Shown: positions 54,853-64,000 of the stretch, piece after piece
How positions within the stretch are numbered: the first letter of the stretch is position 1
Layout: each line of letters opens with the position of its first letter
Assembly: GCF_000518605.1 (NCBI RefSeq)
Contig: NZ_JADX01000005.1
Coordinates: forward strand, 372,001-436,000
Direction of reading: 5' to 3'
DNA length: 64,000 bases
DNA from: Shewanella fidelis ATCC BAA-318
GTDB taxonomy: Bacteria; Pseudomonadota; Gammaproteobacteria; Enterobacterales; Shewanellaceae
Program-made: the position numbers and the translations under genes
The notes under the pieces: model-generated
Database searches by the model: none
The model's input: the letters and a program-made list of their open reading frames with translations, nothing else
What the model was told of the DNA's origin: nothing

Positions 54853-57426
54853 ATGTCTAATACCTTGGAACTGAATTCTCTTGAGGAGTTGAAGTTTCAT
54901 ATCAAAACTTTCGACGATAAGCTTAACTCACAGTTTTTAACCTTACCTGTGCAGTCACTTTTAAAAAGGCGAGCTAAGCATATAGACGAAATGTTGGTAT
55001 CGTTATGGAAAACTTATCAACTACATAATACCTCTATGTCGCTCAATGCTGTTGGCGGTTATGGTCGCAGGGCGTTGCACCCGAGATCTGATATAGATCT
55101 CGCGATTATTATTGAACATGAATTAACACCGCAGCAGCAAGAACAACTATCACTTTTTCTCACCCGCCTTTGGGACTTTGGCTTAGATATAGGTCAAACC
55201 GTTAGAACCTTATCTGAATCGATTGACGCAGCAGCAAACGATATCACCATCGCCACAAACTTGCTTGATATTCGTTGCCTTGTTGGCGCCAAAAAGCATT
55301 CGCAAACTATCAAAGAGCAGCTTTATCAAAATAAGCTTTGGACCAGTTTATCTTTTTATGACGCTAAGATTGAAGAGCAAGATCTTAGGCATAATAAAGC
55401 GCAGAATACGGCCCTCTATTTAGAGCCAAATTTAAAAAATAACCCCGGTGGGCTGCGTGATGTGCACACCATCATGTGGATAGCGCAAAAACACTTCTCA
55501 CTGGCTAATGCCAATGCGCTGAAAACCATTGGTTTTTTACAGCAAGATGAAGTGTACGAGTTGCTTGAAGCTTATGATTTTATCTGTCGTGTAAGATGGG
55601 CGCTGCACAGTGTTACTCAGTCTGCGCAAGATGTTTTGTTGTTTGAGCATCAAGCTGCAGTGGCCGAATTTATGCAGTTTGGTCAAGGTGACAACAGTCA
55701 GCTCGCAATCGAGCGTATGATGCGCCAGCTATTTAGGGCGATGACCCGAGTCCGCGAGTTGAATCAGATTATTTGTGACTCCTTTAAACTCGACACCCTC
55801 AATGAAACTGAGCGAGCAAACCTATTATCGCTCGATAAGTATTTCAGTGTTTGTAATGGCTTAATTGAAGTTAAGTTTACCCAAGCCTTTATTGATAAGC
55901 GCCAAGTGATGCGTATGTTTAGGCTGATTGCTGAACATGACGACATCATAGGAATAGCACCGCAAACCCTGAGGCTGCTGAGGCAAACTCGACGTCGATT
56001 GTTGGGTGAGCTGCAAGATTACCAAGGTTGCCGTGAAGAGTTTTTGGCGATATTAGCGCATCCTAAAGGTTTGCGAAAATCTCTAGGTTTAATGCATCGC
56101 TATGGGGTATTGGCTGCGTATTGCTCACAGTGGCACGCGATTGAAGGGCAGATGCAGTTTGATATGCATAATGCGTTTACGGTCGATGAGCATACCTTTA
56201 AGGCAATTCAATATATAGATAGCTTTGCTTTGAATAAGAAAAACAGTCTTACCTATAGTGTCTATCAAGATTTGGCTAACCGCTTTGCGTTAGTGTTTGC
56301 AACTTTATGCCATCATTTGTCGGGTAAACAAGCGATTGAAAACAGTGAGCTTAGCGCAATTCAAGCTAAAGAGTTAGCCGAAGAGCACTTACTTAAAGGC
56401 TCAACCACTGCTTTGATCCATTGGTTAGTGGCCAATCAAGATGTATTAATTAGCGCGATTCAAACTCAAGATATCAACGACCCTGATGTTATTAAGCATC
56501 TAGCGAAATTGATTGGTTCCCAAGGTAAGCTGAATGCGCTGTTTTTGTTTACGATTGCAGACATGATGGCAACCAATGAGAGCTATTGGAATGATTGGCA
56601 AGAGAGTCAGCTGACTCAGCTTTATATGGCGATTCGAGAGACCTTAAAGCAAGGTATTGAGAATATCTTTGAGGTGCGCACCGTCATTCGAGAAAACCAA
56701 GCAGATGCTAAAGCTGAGCTAATTGCTATTGGGGTTGAACCTGAGCGCCTTTCTCGATTTTGGCAAAGCTTGCCGAATAACTTCTTTAGTGGCAATTCAG
56801 TTGCAGATATTGTTGAGATCACTGATGGCATTCTGAAAGGGGAACCGGGTACAACCAGAGTGCTTGTTGGTAAAAATAGCGAAAACGGTTTTACCAGTAT
56901 TTTTGTGTACACAGAGGATAGACCTAAGTTATTTGTGGATCTATTTAAAACCTTAGCCAGTTCTAAGCTAAAGGTTAAAGATGCGCAGATGATGCAAACT
57001 AAAAACGGTCAGGTACTGGAGATCATCAAGGTGCTGGATCATAAAGATGAGCCGATCGATGACGAGCCAAGGCTTGAGCAAATTGTGAAACGGATCTACC
57101 GTGCGATTGACCAAAAAGATAAACCAAGAAAGCTATTGCCGCACCGTGCACTTAAGAACTTCGATAACCCGCCAGTTGTGACCGTTCTACATACAACCAA
57201 GAAAAATCGCGCGCTGCTAAAAGTAAATACCTTGGATGACCCTATGTATTTAGAGCAGATCTGTAATTTATTGTCTGAACAAAACCTCAGTATACATTCA
57301 GCCAAAATAAGTACTTTAGGCGAAAGTACTGAAAATGTGTTTTTAGTTTCTAATGCTGATAAAACGCCTTTCGGTCATGATGAACAATTAAAGCTGGTGG
57401 ATATTATTGAAGAAGAGATTGCCTGA
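54853..57426 (+). CDS. GlnD-type uridylyltransferase with degenerate HD domain
   Basis: 857 residues, the normal GlnD order: nucleotidyltransferase (VGGYGRRALHPRSDIDLAI, with D80 and D82), NNPGGLRDVH, helical region, HD domain, and two ACT domains (IFVYTEDRPKLFVDLFK, LLKVNTLDDP). In E. coli GlnD the HD core reads HDIAKGRGGDHS. Here the same place reads CHHLSGKQAIENS, so the HD pair is H487-H488, the later DH becomes E496-N497, and the following conserved His is N528; only H447 and D570 remain. The uridylyl-removing (hydrolase) function may thus be lost while transferase residues stay intact. It is probably a paralog of the usual glnD. Confidence 0.88.
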   Translation: MSNTLELNSLEELKFHIKTFDDKLNSQFLTLPVQSLLKRRAKHIDEMLVSLWKTYQLHNTSMSLNAVGGYGRRALHPRSDIDLAIIIEHELTPQQQEQLSLFLTRLWDFGLDIGQTVRTLSESIDAAANDITIATNLLDIRCLVGAKKHSQTIKEQLYQNKLWTSLSFYDAKIEEQDLRHNKAQNTALYLEPNLKNNPGGLRDVHTIMWIAQKHFSLANANALKTIGFLQQDEVYELLEAYDFICRVRWALHSVTQSAQDVLLFEHQAAVAEFMQFGQGDNSQLAIERMMRQLFRAMTRVRELNQIICDSFKLDTLNETERANLLSLDKYFSVCNGLIEVKFTQAFIDKRQVMRMFRLIAEHDDIIGIAPQTLRLLRQTRRRLLGELQDYQGCREEFLAILAHPKGLRKSLGLMHRYGVLAAYCSQWHAIEGQMQFDMHNAFTVDEHTFKAIQYIDSFALNKKNSLTYSVYQDLANRFALVFATLCHHLSGKQAIENSELSAIQAKELAEEHLLKGSTTALIHWLVANQDVLISAIQTQDINDPDVIKHLAKLIGSQGKLNALFLFTIADMMATNESYWNDWQESQLTQLYMAIRETLKQGIENIFEVRTVIRENQADAKAELIAIGVEPERLSRFWQSLPNNFFSGNSVADIVEITDGILKGEPGTTRVLVGKNSENGFTSIFVYTEDRPKLFVDLFKTLASSKLKVKDAQMMQTKNGQVLEIIKVLDHKDEPIDDEPRLEQIVKRIYRAIDQKDKPRKLLPHRALKNFDNPPVVTVLHTTKKNRALLKVNTLDDPMYLEQICNLLSEQNLSIHSAKISTLGESTENVFLVSNADKTPFGHDEQLKLVDIIEEEIA

Positions 57427-57484
57427 CGATAGGCAGAGGCTATAGTATCGGCCGCTAAAATTGCAGTATAAGGTGAATAAAAGC

Positions 57485-58081
57485 GTGAACTTAGCTCTGT
57501 TTGATTTTGATGGCACCTTAACCAATAAAGACATGTTTACTCGATTTATTCTTTTCTCGGCAACGCCTGCACGCTTAGTGCTAGGTAGTCTGTTTTTGTC
57601 ACCATTATACCTGCTTTATAAGATTGGTATTATTCCTGCTCGTAAGCTGAGGCCATTAGTTAGCTACTGCGCTTTTGTTGGTCGAAACCAACAGCAGGTT
57701 GAGGGTCTCGGTTTTAAGTATGCCCAAGAGGTGATTCCGCGTTATCTGCGTCCAGAAATGTTAGCGATTCTGAAACGCCATCAAGCAGAGGGGACAAGGT
57801 GCATTGTTGTTTCAGCTTCACTGGATCTTTATCTTAAGCCTTGGTGTCAATCAATGGGGCTTGGACTAATTTGCAGCGAAATGGCCAGTAACAGTAGCCG
57901 TTACAGTGGTTACTATGTGGCAGGAGACTGCAGTTGCCAAGCTAAAGCGAATAAAATAACTCAGCGCTTTAAGTTAGCCGACTACAGCAGCATTTTTGCT
58001 TACGGCGACACTAAAGAAGATCTCGCCATGTTAGCCCTTGCAGATAAAGCTTACATGCGAGGCGTTGAATTGAAAAAGTAA
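57485..58081 (+). CDS. HAD-superfamily (subfamily IB) phosphatase
   Basis: GTG at 57485 with AGGTGA upstream gives 198 residues; TTG at 57461 would add eight. The protein has FDFDGTLTNKDMF (nucleophile aspartate in DFDGT), motif II VVSASLDLYLKPW and motif IV AYGDTKEDLAML, the HAD-IB/SerB-like order with a membrane-like helix at about residues 26-45. Substrate is unknown; relatives act on phosphoserine or phospholipid-like compounds. It lies 58 bases after the GlnD-like gene and may be co-transcribed. Confidence 0.85.
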   Translation: MNLALFDFDGTLTNKDMFTRFILFSATPARLVLGSLFLSPLYLLYKIGIIPARKLRPLVSYCAFVGRNQQQVEGLGFKYAQEVIPRYLRPEMLAILKRHQAEGTRCIVVSASLDLYLKPWCQSMGLGLICSEMASNSSRYSGYYVAGDCSCQAKANKITQRFKLADYSSIFAYGDTKEDLAMLALADKAYMRGVELKK

Positions 58082-58347
58082 ATATCCCGTGTCATTTAGT
58101 GTGGATAATAGATCCGCTAGGTCTTTTGGCTTACGTAGTGTTTGCAGTAGTCATTCATTGGTATTGTTATGGGGAAATTGTATAGGCTAGCTCCAGGTTA
58201 ATTGGGTACTATTTACAATAATACCGGTATCAGTCAGTTTTGCTGCCAAGTACCGTTTATTTAAAGTAAATTAATTCACGGACCAATTTATATTAACGAT
58301 AAGCTTCAAAGCACGGATGTCGTTATAGGTTATCAGGGAGCGTTATC

Positions 58348-58965
58348 ATGATAGGGAAGTTTTTCACCTCGTTTGCTATTATTTTTAGTTATTTACTCAT
58401 ACCTTTTCCAATTGCACTGGTAATGAAAGAGATCTTTTTCTTACCTGAGTCTGCGATTATTGGCTTGGTTATTGTCTTTGTCATTGGCTTCTTCCCTTTG
58501 ATGATTTTTGTGTCACGCAAGGTGTTTTTATTTCCAGCCAAACATAAGCAATCGATAGCCAAAGCGGATCTCATTAAGCAAGTTGCCCATTTAAAGGTTA
58601 AAGGTTGTTTGTTTAGTGCAGAATATCAAGATGACTGTTTAGTGCTGACATCGCCTTATATGGATGCGCAATTTGTTTCATTATTTCAGGCACAAAACAT
58701 TAGCAAAGCTTATTACATGAAGCTGTGGTTTGATGAAGATAAACACCTAGTGAGGTTTAAAGACCATTTAGTGTCTAGTGCCTCAGCAATAGGTGCGGGG
58801 GGCATTTCATTTAATATGAGTGCACAAACAGGTTATGTCTCTAGCCAAGTGTTTTTATTAGATAGCAGTGCTAACCTTGTTCGTTTTAGTAATGCTGAAC
58901 TGCATAAAGCGCTAATAGAGGTGGTTACCAGTAATGGTTGGAGCCTTAACTTAAAAATTATTTAG
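58348..58965 (+). CDS. Membrane-anchored protein of unknown function
   Basis: 205 residues, GGGAG upstream. Two long hydrophobic helices (about 5-26 and 34-56) are followed by a cytoplasmic-looking soluble domain with alternating strands (CLFSAEYQDDCLVLTSPYMD, AYYMKLWFDEDKHLVRFKDHL). No family is recognised. It is followed by a terminator and is likely monocistronic. Confidence 0.7.
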   Translation: MIGKFFTSFAIIFSYLLIPFPIALVMKEIFFLPESAIIGLVIVFVIGFFPLMIFVSRKVFLFPAKHKQSIAKADLIKQVAHLKVKGCLFSAEYQDDCLVLTSPYMDAQFVSLFQAQNISKAYYMKLWFDEDKHLVRFKDHLVSSASAIGAGGISFNMSAQTGYVSSQVFLLDSSANLVRFSNAELHKALIEVVTSNGWSLNLKII

Positions 58966-58970
58966 TCACT

Positions 58971-58996
58971 AAAAGCCAGCGAATTGCTGGCTTTTT
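58971..58996 (+). terminator. Intrinsic terminator after 58348-58965 gene
   Basis: AAAAGCCAGC-GAATT-GCTGGCTTTTT. Confidence 0.9.
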
Positions 58997-59302
58997 ATTT
59001 GCTTTGCTCGAACTGAAATCTGCTGATTATACAGGGTGACTATTTGTGGCTTATTGCTTTTAAGTTTTAAAGTTTATAGGTTTGTTGCTGGCTTGTTTGT
59101 TACTGGGTGTTAAAGCTGTGACCAAATGCGCACATTTATGCTGGTTAAAAAGTGATACTGCTCGAGTTAAGTTTATAGCGGATATAGATAAAACCCGTTA
59201 CAAGCCCGACCTTGGTATAACAAGTTGTTACTTGACCCCAAAGGGCAACTGAACAACACTCGATACTCAACATCTACCCTACAAATATGGATGATTATAA
59301 AA
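58997..59302. other. Intergenic region upstream of CstA-like gene
   Basis: About 306 bases with no separate gene. The frame of the next gene is open back to 59225 but the extra residues look non-coding (polar, no helix), so I start the gene at the later ATG. No operator recognised. Confidence 0.5.
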
Positions 59303-60769
59303 ATGCTAATATTCTTAATTTGTATCGCGGCACTACTGCTCGCATATAAGTTCTACAGTCCCTTTGTAGAACGTCAAGCTGGAATAGATCCAAACGCAAA
59401 AACTCCGCAAGCTCGATTTGAAGATGGTGTTGACTATGTTGAAGTCCATCCTGTTAGAGCTTATCTGATCCAATTTCTTAATGTTGCTGGCGTAGGGCCG
59501 ATTTTCGGGCCAATCTTAGGCGCGTTATACGGCCCAATCGCACTGGTGTGGATTGTGCTGGGTAACATAATTGGCGGCGCGGTGCATGACTACTTCTCTG
59601 GGGTATTGAGCATTAAAGAAGACGGTAAAAGCCTGCCTGAAATTGCTGGTCATTACTTTAATATCTACTTTAAAGGGGTGATGCTGGTATTTACCGCCAT
59701 GCTACTGTTTTTTGTCGGTGTAGTATTCATCATGAGCCCTGCTGGGCTGCTGAGTAACCTTGATTACTTTGAAGGAAGCATATTGGCAAACAACACCTTT
59801 TGGGTGTTGGTTATCCTTGGTTATTACTTTTTAGCGACTATGCTGCCTATCGATAAAATTATCACTAAGCTTTACCCGCTATTTGGTTTACTGATGATAG
59901 TGATGACGGTATCTATTGCCGTTGCTTTGTTGATTAGTGCGCCACAATTGCCTGAGATGGGGGACATCTTTGCCTACTTTGATCATAGCCATTACAACAA
60001 TGACTTATTAGCGCCAAACCCTGATGGGTTACCTGTATGGCCGCTACTGTTTGTTACTATTACTTGTGGTGCGATTAGTGGTTTTCATTCTACTCAAGCG
60101 CCGATTATGGCACGCTGCTTAACTAACGAAAAATATGTGCGTCCAGTGTATTACGGGGCAATGATGTCTGAAGGTATTGTTGCTTGTGTATGGGCAACTG
60201 CGGGTATTGCTGCTTTCCCTGGTGGTTACGTGGAGCTAAAAAGTATTTTAGATGCAGGTGGCCCGGGCTTGGTGGTGAATCAGGTGGCTAGCACATATTT
60301 AGGTGTTGCTGGTGGCATTATGGCGATTATCGCGGTAGCGATTTTCCCTATTACCTCGGGTGATACTGCGTTTCGCTCGCTGCGTTTAACCATTATCGAT
60401 GCGTTTAAAATTCCGCAAAGTTTGCGCAACCGTTTATTGTTAGCTATTCCAATTTTAATCATTGCTTACTTTATGACTAAAATTGATTTCTCATTAATTT
60501 GGCGCTATTTCGCATTCTCAAACATGCTGCTGTCGACCAGTGTCTTGTGGCTAGCAACTAAGTATTTGTTTGATAGAGGTAGCTTCCATTGGATTGTTAG
60601 CCTTCCAGCTATTGTCGGAACCTGTGTCACGGTATCTTATATTGTTACCGCCGGTATAGGACTCGGTTTACCACAATCCTTTAGCCAGCCAGTGGGGATT
60701 GCTGTAGGTATTGTTTGTTTAGTTGGGCTTATTATGGCTCACAACAAGCGTAAAGCGATTACCGAGTAA
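59303..60769 (+). CDS. CstA-family carbon starvation / peptide-pyruvate carrier
   Basis: From ATG 59303 (ATG 59291 is possible) the product has 488 residues with about twelve or more membrane segments. CstA motifs are clear: FYSPFVERQAGIDPNAKTP, GPIFGPILGALYGPIALVWI, GNIIGGAVHDYFSGVLSIKEDG and CGAISGFHSTQAPIMARCL. It is shorter than E. coli CstA (about 700) and matches the compact branch. Relatives move pyruvate or peptides during starvation. A good terminator follows. Confidence 0.9.
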   Translation: MLIFLICIAALLLAYKFYSPFVERQAGIDPNAKTPQARFEDGVDYVEVHPVRAYLIQFLNVAGVGPIFGPILGALYGPIALVWIVLGNIIGGAVHDYFSGVLSIKEDGKSLPEIAGHYFNIYFKGVMLVFTAMLLFFVGVVFIMSPAGLLSNLDYFEGSILANNTFWVLVILGYYFLATMLPIDKIITKLYPLFGLLMIVMTVSIAVALLISAPQLPEMGDIFAYFDHSHYNNDLLAPNPDGLPVWPLLFVTITCGAISGFHSTQAPIMARCLTNEKYVRPVYYGAMMSEGIVACVWATAGIAAFPGGYVELKSILDAGGPGLVVNQVASTYLGVAGGIMAIIAVAIFPITSGDTAFRSLRLTIIDAFKIPQSLRNRLLLAIPILIIAYFMTKIDFSLIWRYFAFSNMLLSTSVLWLATKYLFDRGSFHWIVSLPAIVGTCVTVSYIVTAGIGLGLPQSFSQPVGIAVGIVCLVGLIMAHNKRKAITE

Positions 60770-60784
60770 CACACTCGAGTGATA

Positions 60785-60816
60785 ATAAAAGGGCTGCAAT
60801 GAGCAGCCTTTTTTTA
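60785..60816 (+). terminator. Intrinsic terminator after CstA-like gene
   Basis: AAAGGGCTGC-AATGA-GCAGCCTTTTTTT with one G-T pair. Confidence 0.88.
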
Positions 60817-61015
60817 TGCTCGCCACATCCATCTTTGCGACGGCTGATTGCTATTCCACTGCTATAAAAGCTTGCTTTCATTATTCAATATTCCCTGTCA
60901 TACCAAAGACGTAAGTGACTAATAAACCATGAACTAAGTTTGACGAATAGCTAAAGCCCACTATTGTTAAATAGCGTCAAAATAAAATGATTAACTTCTA
61001 ATAAGGATATTAAAT

Positions 61016-62998
61016 ATGGGGAAAACAGCCTTATCAGCACTGTGTTTAGGAGGAATGTTGCTCTCGGCGGCATCGACAGTTGCTGACAGTACTGAACTTG
61101 TCGCATCAAAACCTGCTACTGAGTTTACCAAAAGCGCAAATGAGCAAGTGCTCAAGCAGCTTCCTTTCGCAGATAAGGAGGATTTTGATAATGCAACTCG
61201 CGGCTTTTTGGCGAAACCAGAAGTGCTGACCATAAAAAATGAGGCCGGTGATGTAGTTTGGGACTTAGAGGAGTATAAACGCTATATCACAGCCGATAGT
61301 CCTGCCCCAGATACAGTGAATCCGAGTTTATGGCGTAATGCCCAGCTCAATATGGAGTATGGGCTGTTTGAAGTTAGAGACGGTATTTACCAAGTTAGAG
61401 GATATGATTTATCTAACATTACCTTTGTACGCGGGGATAAAGGCTGGATTGTATTCGATCCTCTGATCACCCCAGAGACTGCCGCCGCAGCTAAAGCGCT
61501 AGTTGATAAACAGTTTGGAAAGTTGCCAGTTACCGCAGTGATTTATAGTCACAGTCATCTGGACCACTTTGGTGGTGTACGCGGTATTGTTGATGAAGCA
61601 GATGTAAAGTCTGGCAAAGTCAAAATCATTGCTTCTGAAGGTTTTATTGAGCATGCAGTCTCTGAAAATGTCATTGCCGGTAATGTTATGGGCAGACGAG
61701 CAGTGTTTATGTATGGTGCTATGTTGCCACGTAATCCTCAGGGAGGGGTCAATGGTGGTTTAGGCCAAACAACCTCAGCGGGTACCGGTAGCTTAATTGC
61801 GCCGACAGACTATATCACTAAAACGGGTCAGAAAATGACGGTTGATGGCGTGGAGATGGTGTTCCAATTTACCCCAGGAACCGAAGCGCCGACAGAAATG
61901 AATACCTACTTCCCGGCAATGAATGCTTTATGGATGGCTGAAAACTCAACTAATACCATGCATAACGTATTGACGCTACGTGGAGCTAAAGTACGTGACC
62001 CACTGATTTGGGCTAGTTACTTAAATGAAACGATTGAGATGTGGGGCAAAGATGCCGATGTTAAGTTTCAGTCGCATCATTGGCCGGTTTGGGGCTCTGA
62101 AAAAATCATCGATTACCTTAAAAAGCAGCGTGATATTTATAAGTATATCCACGACCAGTCAGTACGCTTAATGAACCAAGGTTACACAGGTGAAGAGATC
62201 TCAGAAATGATTAGCTTGCCTGAGTCGTTAGAGCAGAATTGGGCGACAAGAGGCTACTACGGTACATTAAGACACAATAGCCGTGCTGTTTATCAGCGCT
62301 ATATGGGCTGGTACACAGGTAATCCGTCTGATCTAAATAACCTACCACCAGAGATGGTCTCTAAAAAGATGATGGCTTATATGGGTGGTGAAGCAGAGGT
62401 AATGAAAAAAGCCCAGCAAGATTTTGATAAAGGTGAATATCGCTGGACAGCAGAAGTGCTTAAATATGTGGTGTTTGCTAATCCAAATAACCAAGCGGCC
62501 AAGCACTTACTTGCCGATAGTTATGAGCAGTTAGGTTATCAGGCTGAATCAGGTCCATGGCGCTCTGTTTATTTGCAAGGGGCGTATGAGTTAAGAAATG
62601 GCATACCTAAAGGCTTAGCTTTAGAAACTGCGTCGCCAGATATTATCGCCAATATGCCAGTAACTATGCTATTTGATTATTTAGGCGTGAGGATCTTACC
62701 TGAAAAAGCTGAAGGTAAGGAGCTAGTACTTAATCTTAACTTTGAAGATACTGATGAGCGTTATACCTTAACGGTGGAAAACTCAGTGCTGAATTATAGT
62801 GATCAGCAAGTTGAAAAAGCTGATGCGACAGCAACGTTAACTAAAGCGACTTTAACTGAAATTCAATTAGGTCAGCTTAGCTTTGACCAAGCGGTTGCAG
62901 AGGGCAAAGTGAAGCTTACGGGTAATGAGCAAGCCTTTGATGATTTCTTTGCTATGCTGGATAACTTTGAGTTCTGGTTTAATATCGTAACGCCGTAA
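61016..62998 (+). CDS. Alkyl/aryl sulfatase (SdsA-like metallo-beta-lactamase fold)
   Basis: 660 residues: signal peptide to about 23, then an MBL domain with SHSHLDHFGG (H179, H181, D183, H184), the EASE-like GFIEHAVSENVIAG strand, and AENSTNTMHNVLTLRGAKVRD, followed by dimerisation and SCP2-like C-terminal domains (LADSYEQLGYQAESGPWR). This matches SdsA1/BDS1 alkylsulfatases that hydrolyse primary alkyl sulfates. It is likely periplasmic. AAGGA lies eight bases before ATG. The TonB receptor converging from downstream shares the terminator. Confidence 0.93.
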   Translation: MGKTALSALCLGGMLLSAASTVADSTELVASKPATEFTKSANEQVLKQLPFADKEDFDNATRGFLAKPEVLTIKNEAGDVVWDLEEYKRYITADSPAPDTVNPSLWRNAQLNMEYGLFEVRDGIYQVRGYDLSNITFVRGDKGWIVFDPLITPETAAAAKALVDKQFGKLPVTAVIYSHSHLDHFGGVRGIVDEADVKSGKVKIIASEGFIEHAVSENVIAGNVMGRRAVFMYGAMLPRNPQGGVNGGLGQTTSAGTGSLIAPTDYITKTGQKMTVDGVEMVFQFTPGTEAPTEMNTYFPAMNALWMAENSTNTMHNVLTLRGAKVRDPLIWASYLNETIEMWGKDADVKFQSHHWPVWGSEKIIDYLKKQRDIYKYIHDQSVRLMNQGYTGEEISEMISLPESLEQNWATRGYYGTLRHNSRAVYQRYMGWYTGNPSDLNNLPPEMVSKKMMAYMGGEAEVMKKAQQDFDKGEYRWTAEVLKYVVFANPNNQAAKHLLADSYEQLGYQAESGPWRSVYLQGAYELRNGIPKGLALETASPDIIANMPVTMLFDYLGVRILPEKAEGKELVLNLNFEDTDERYTLTVENSVLNYSDQQVEKADATATLTKATLTEIQLGQLSFDQAVAEGKVKLTGNEQAFDDFFAMLDNFEFWFNIVTP

Positions 62999-63033
62999 AT
63001 ACATGATTTGTATTTGGTAATATCGGTAATTAA

Positions 63034-63063
63034 TAAAAAAGCCAACAGATGTTGGCTTTTTTA
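63034..63063. terminator. Bidirectional terminator between sulfatase and TonB receptor
   Basis: AAAAAAGCCAAC-AGAT-GTTGGCTTTTTT is symmetrical between converging genes. Confidence 0.9.
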
Positions 63064-63088
63064 TTCGCTAACTAAAACAAAAACAGTG

Positions 63089-64000
63089 CTATAAACTAAA
63101 CTCGCCACGTAAAGTTAATGCGAAGTGTCTTGGCGCGCCTAATGCGGGTGTGCGGGTAAAGTTATTGGTAATGTACTCTTCATCAAATAAGTTGTTACCT
63201 TGTAGATAAATCCCAACTGTTTGCCACTCATAACCAAGCTGCATATTCACTAGTGTGCGGCTATCGTTGTATGGATCAAATAACTCATCACCCTCTTTGT
63301 ATCCTTCACGATATGGATCAACCTTAACCGGTGCACTTTGGGCATAGTTGGCATTGACGTTGGCAAAAATCCCATTGTTAGCGGTGTAAGTGGCACCCAC
63401 ATTACCTGTCCATTCTGGAGCAGTGAATTGACGACCGGATAAGTCATTAATGATTGGGGTCGTTTCCGTCGGGATAGTGATTATAAAATCAGTAAACTCG
63501 GTCTTTGACTGCCCCACAGCAGCATATAAGGTGAGTTCGTCAGTGACTTGGTAGTTCAGCTCAAGCTCAAAACCTTGCACAGTTGATTGACCTGCATTGA
63601 CGGTTTCATTGTCATAACGGTTAGGAGAGAGTTGTACATTCACTTGTTGGTCACGCCAGTCGACATAAAACAGGTTAGCATTGGCAACGAGATCACCGTC
63701 TAGCCAAGTCGAACGCAGTGATAGCTCGTAGTTATCTGTGTATTCTGGGTCGTACTCAAACACATCACCACGAGCGTTGTTAATACCTACACCACCTGAG
63801 CGGTAGCCTTTTTGATACGAAAAACTCGTGATTAAGTCTTCTGTCCAGTGATAGCTAAAACCTAGCTTAGGTAGGATAGTGTTGAAGTCATTTTCTATTT
63901 TAGGTGTTGCAGATGATGCGCTGGCAGCTAAATCATAAAACTGCTGGTTAATACCGGCGATTAGTGGTGCTATGCCTTCATAAGGGGTACCAATATAGCT
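63089..64000 (-). CDS. TonB-dependent receptor, C-terminal part, 5' end outside window
   Basis: The minus-strand frame is open from 64000 to the stop, giving 303 residues. It carries barrel features: FSYQKGYRSGGVGINN, DPEYTDNYELSLRSTW, VNANLFYVDWRDQQVNVQ, GFELELNYQVTDELTLYAAVG and a C-terminal phenylalanine-type end (LTLRGEFSL). The NLFDEEYITNNF segment near the end is typical of TonB receptors with a periodic final strand. The plug domain is outside the window, so substrate cannot be inferred. Confidence 0.88.
   Translation of the reverse strand, partial: SYIGTPYEGIAPLIAGINQQFYDLAASASSATPKIENDFNTILPKLGFSYHWTEDLITSFSYQKGYRSGGVGINNARGDVFEYDPEYTDNYELSLRSTWLDGDLVANANLFYVDWRDQQVNVQLSPNRYDNETVNAGQSTVQGFELELNYQVTDELTLYAAVGQSKTEFTDFIITIPTETTPIINDLSGRQFTAPEWTGNVGATYTANNGIFANVNANYAQSAPVKVDPYREGYKEGDELFDPYNDSRTLVNMQLGYEWQTVGIYLQGNNLFDEEYITNNFTRTPALGAPRHFALTLRGEFSL

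Overview
This window looks like chromosomal DNA of a marine gammaproteobacterium, most probably Shewanella or a close relative. The evidence is the gene content (CRY-DASH and FeS-type photolyase cluster with a DUF2256 gene, OsmC/YcaO fusion, several TonB-dependent receptors, PepSY iron-linked membrane proteins, GlyGly-CTERM surface protein, CstA, M13 lipoprotein peptidase), moderate-to-low GC, and Crp/Fnr-like and Fur-like sites. The assignment rests on recognised family features and was not tested by any database search. I saw no rRNA, tRNA, CRISPR array, insertion sequence or prophage.

Layout. 1-1.9 kb: the end of a pirin/YhaK-like gene, small proteins, and an intergenic region with a CRP-like and a perfect FNR-type site. 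2.0-5.9 kb: a compact DNA photorepair operon (CRY-DASH, a 55-residue DUF2256 zinc-ribbon-like protein, an FeS-cluster (6-4)-type photolyase and a flavin reductase). 6.0-12.9 kb: a small membrane protein, OsmC-YcaO, glyoxalase I, an Old Yellow Enzyme, a DMT exporter and GltS. 13.2-18.2 kb: Spo0M, a PD-(D/E)XK-like/beta-CASP fusion protein and a purine permease. 18.4-23.2 kb: an OmpR-type two-component pair, a Fur-box-controlled TonB-dependent receptor and a PepSY-like membrane protein, probably one iron-uptake locus.

23.3-31.2 kb: guanine deaminase, a small unknown protein, an outer-membrane protein, and a two-gene surface module whose main product joins a CLCA-type metalloprotease motif, a VWA domain, cadherin-like repeats and a GlyGly-CTERM anchor. 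31.4-36.5 kb: a cupin, a GNAT acetyltransferase, a two-gene GIY-YIG/membrane plus coiled-coil module of unknown role, and YghU. 36.7-43.1 kb: M13 peptidase, Fur-linked PepSY protein, LRR-DUF3859 lipoprotein and an SPFH protein. 43.5-46.6 kb: an orphan curlin-repeat protein, a YdcH-like protein, and a MerR regulator whose own promoter has the 19-bp spacer typical of MerR control. 46.8-53.9 kb: an RND efflux pair and two exported barrel-like proteins.

54-58 kb: an unknown protein, a GlnD-type uridylyltransferase whose HD hydrolase signature is eroded, and a HAD phosphatase. 58.3-64 kb: a membrane protein, a CstA carrier, an alkylsulfatase, and the C-terminal part of another TonB-dependent receptor.

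The items most deserving follow-up are the GIY-YIG/coiled-coil pair, the nuclease-like/beta-CASP fusion, the GlnD with a degenerate HD site, the bacterial CLCA-like surface protein and the orphan curlin protein. Much of the window is ordinary housekeeping and envelope content with well-formed intrinsic terminators between units.
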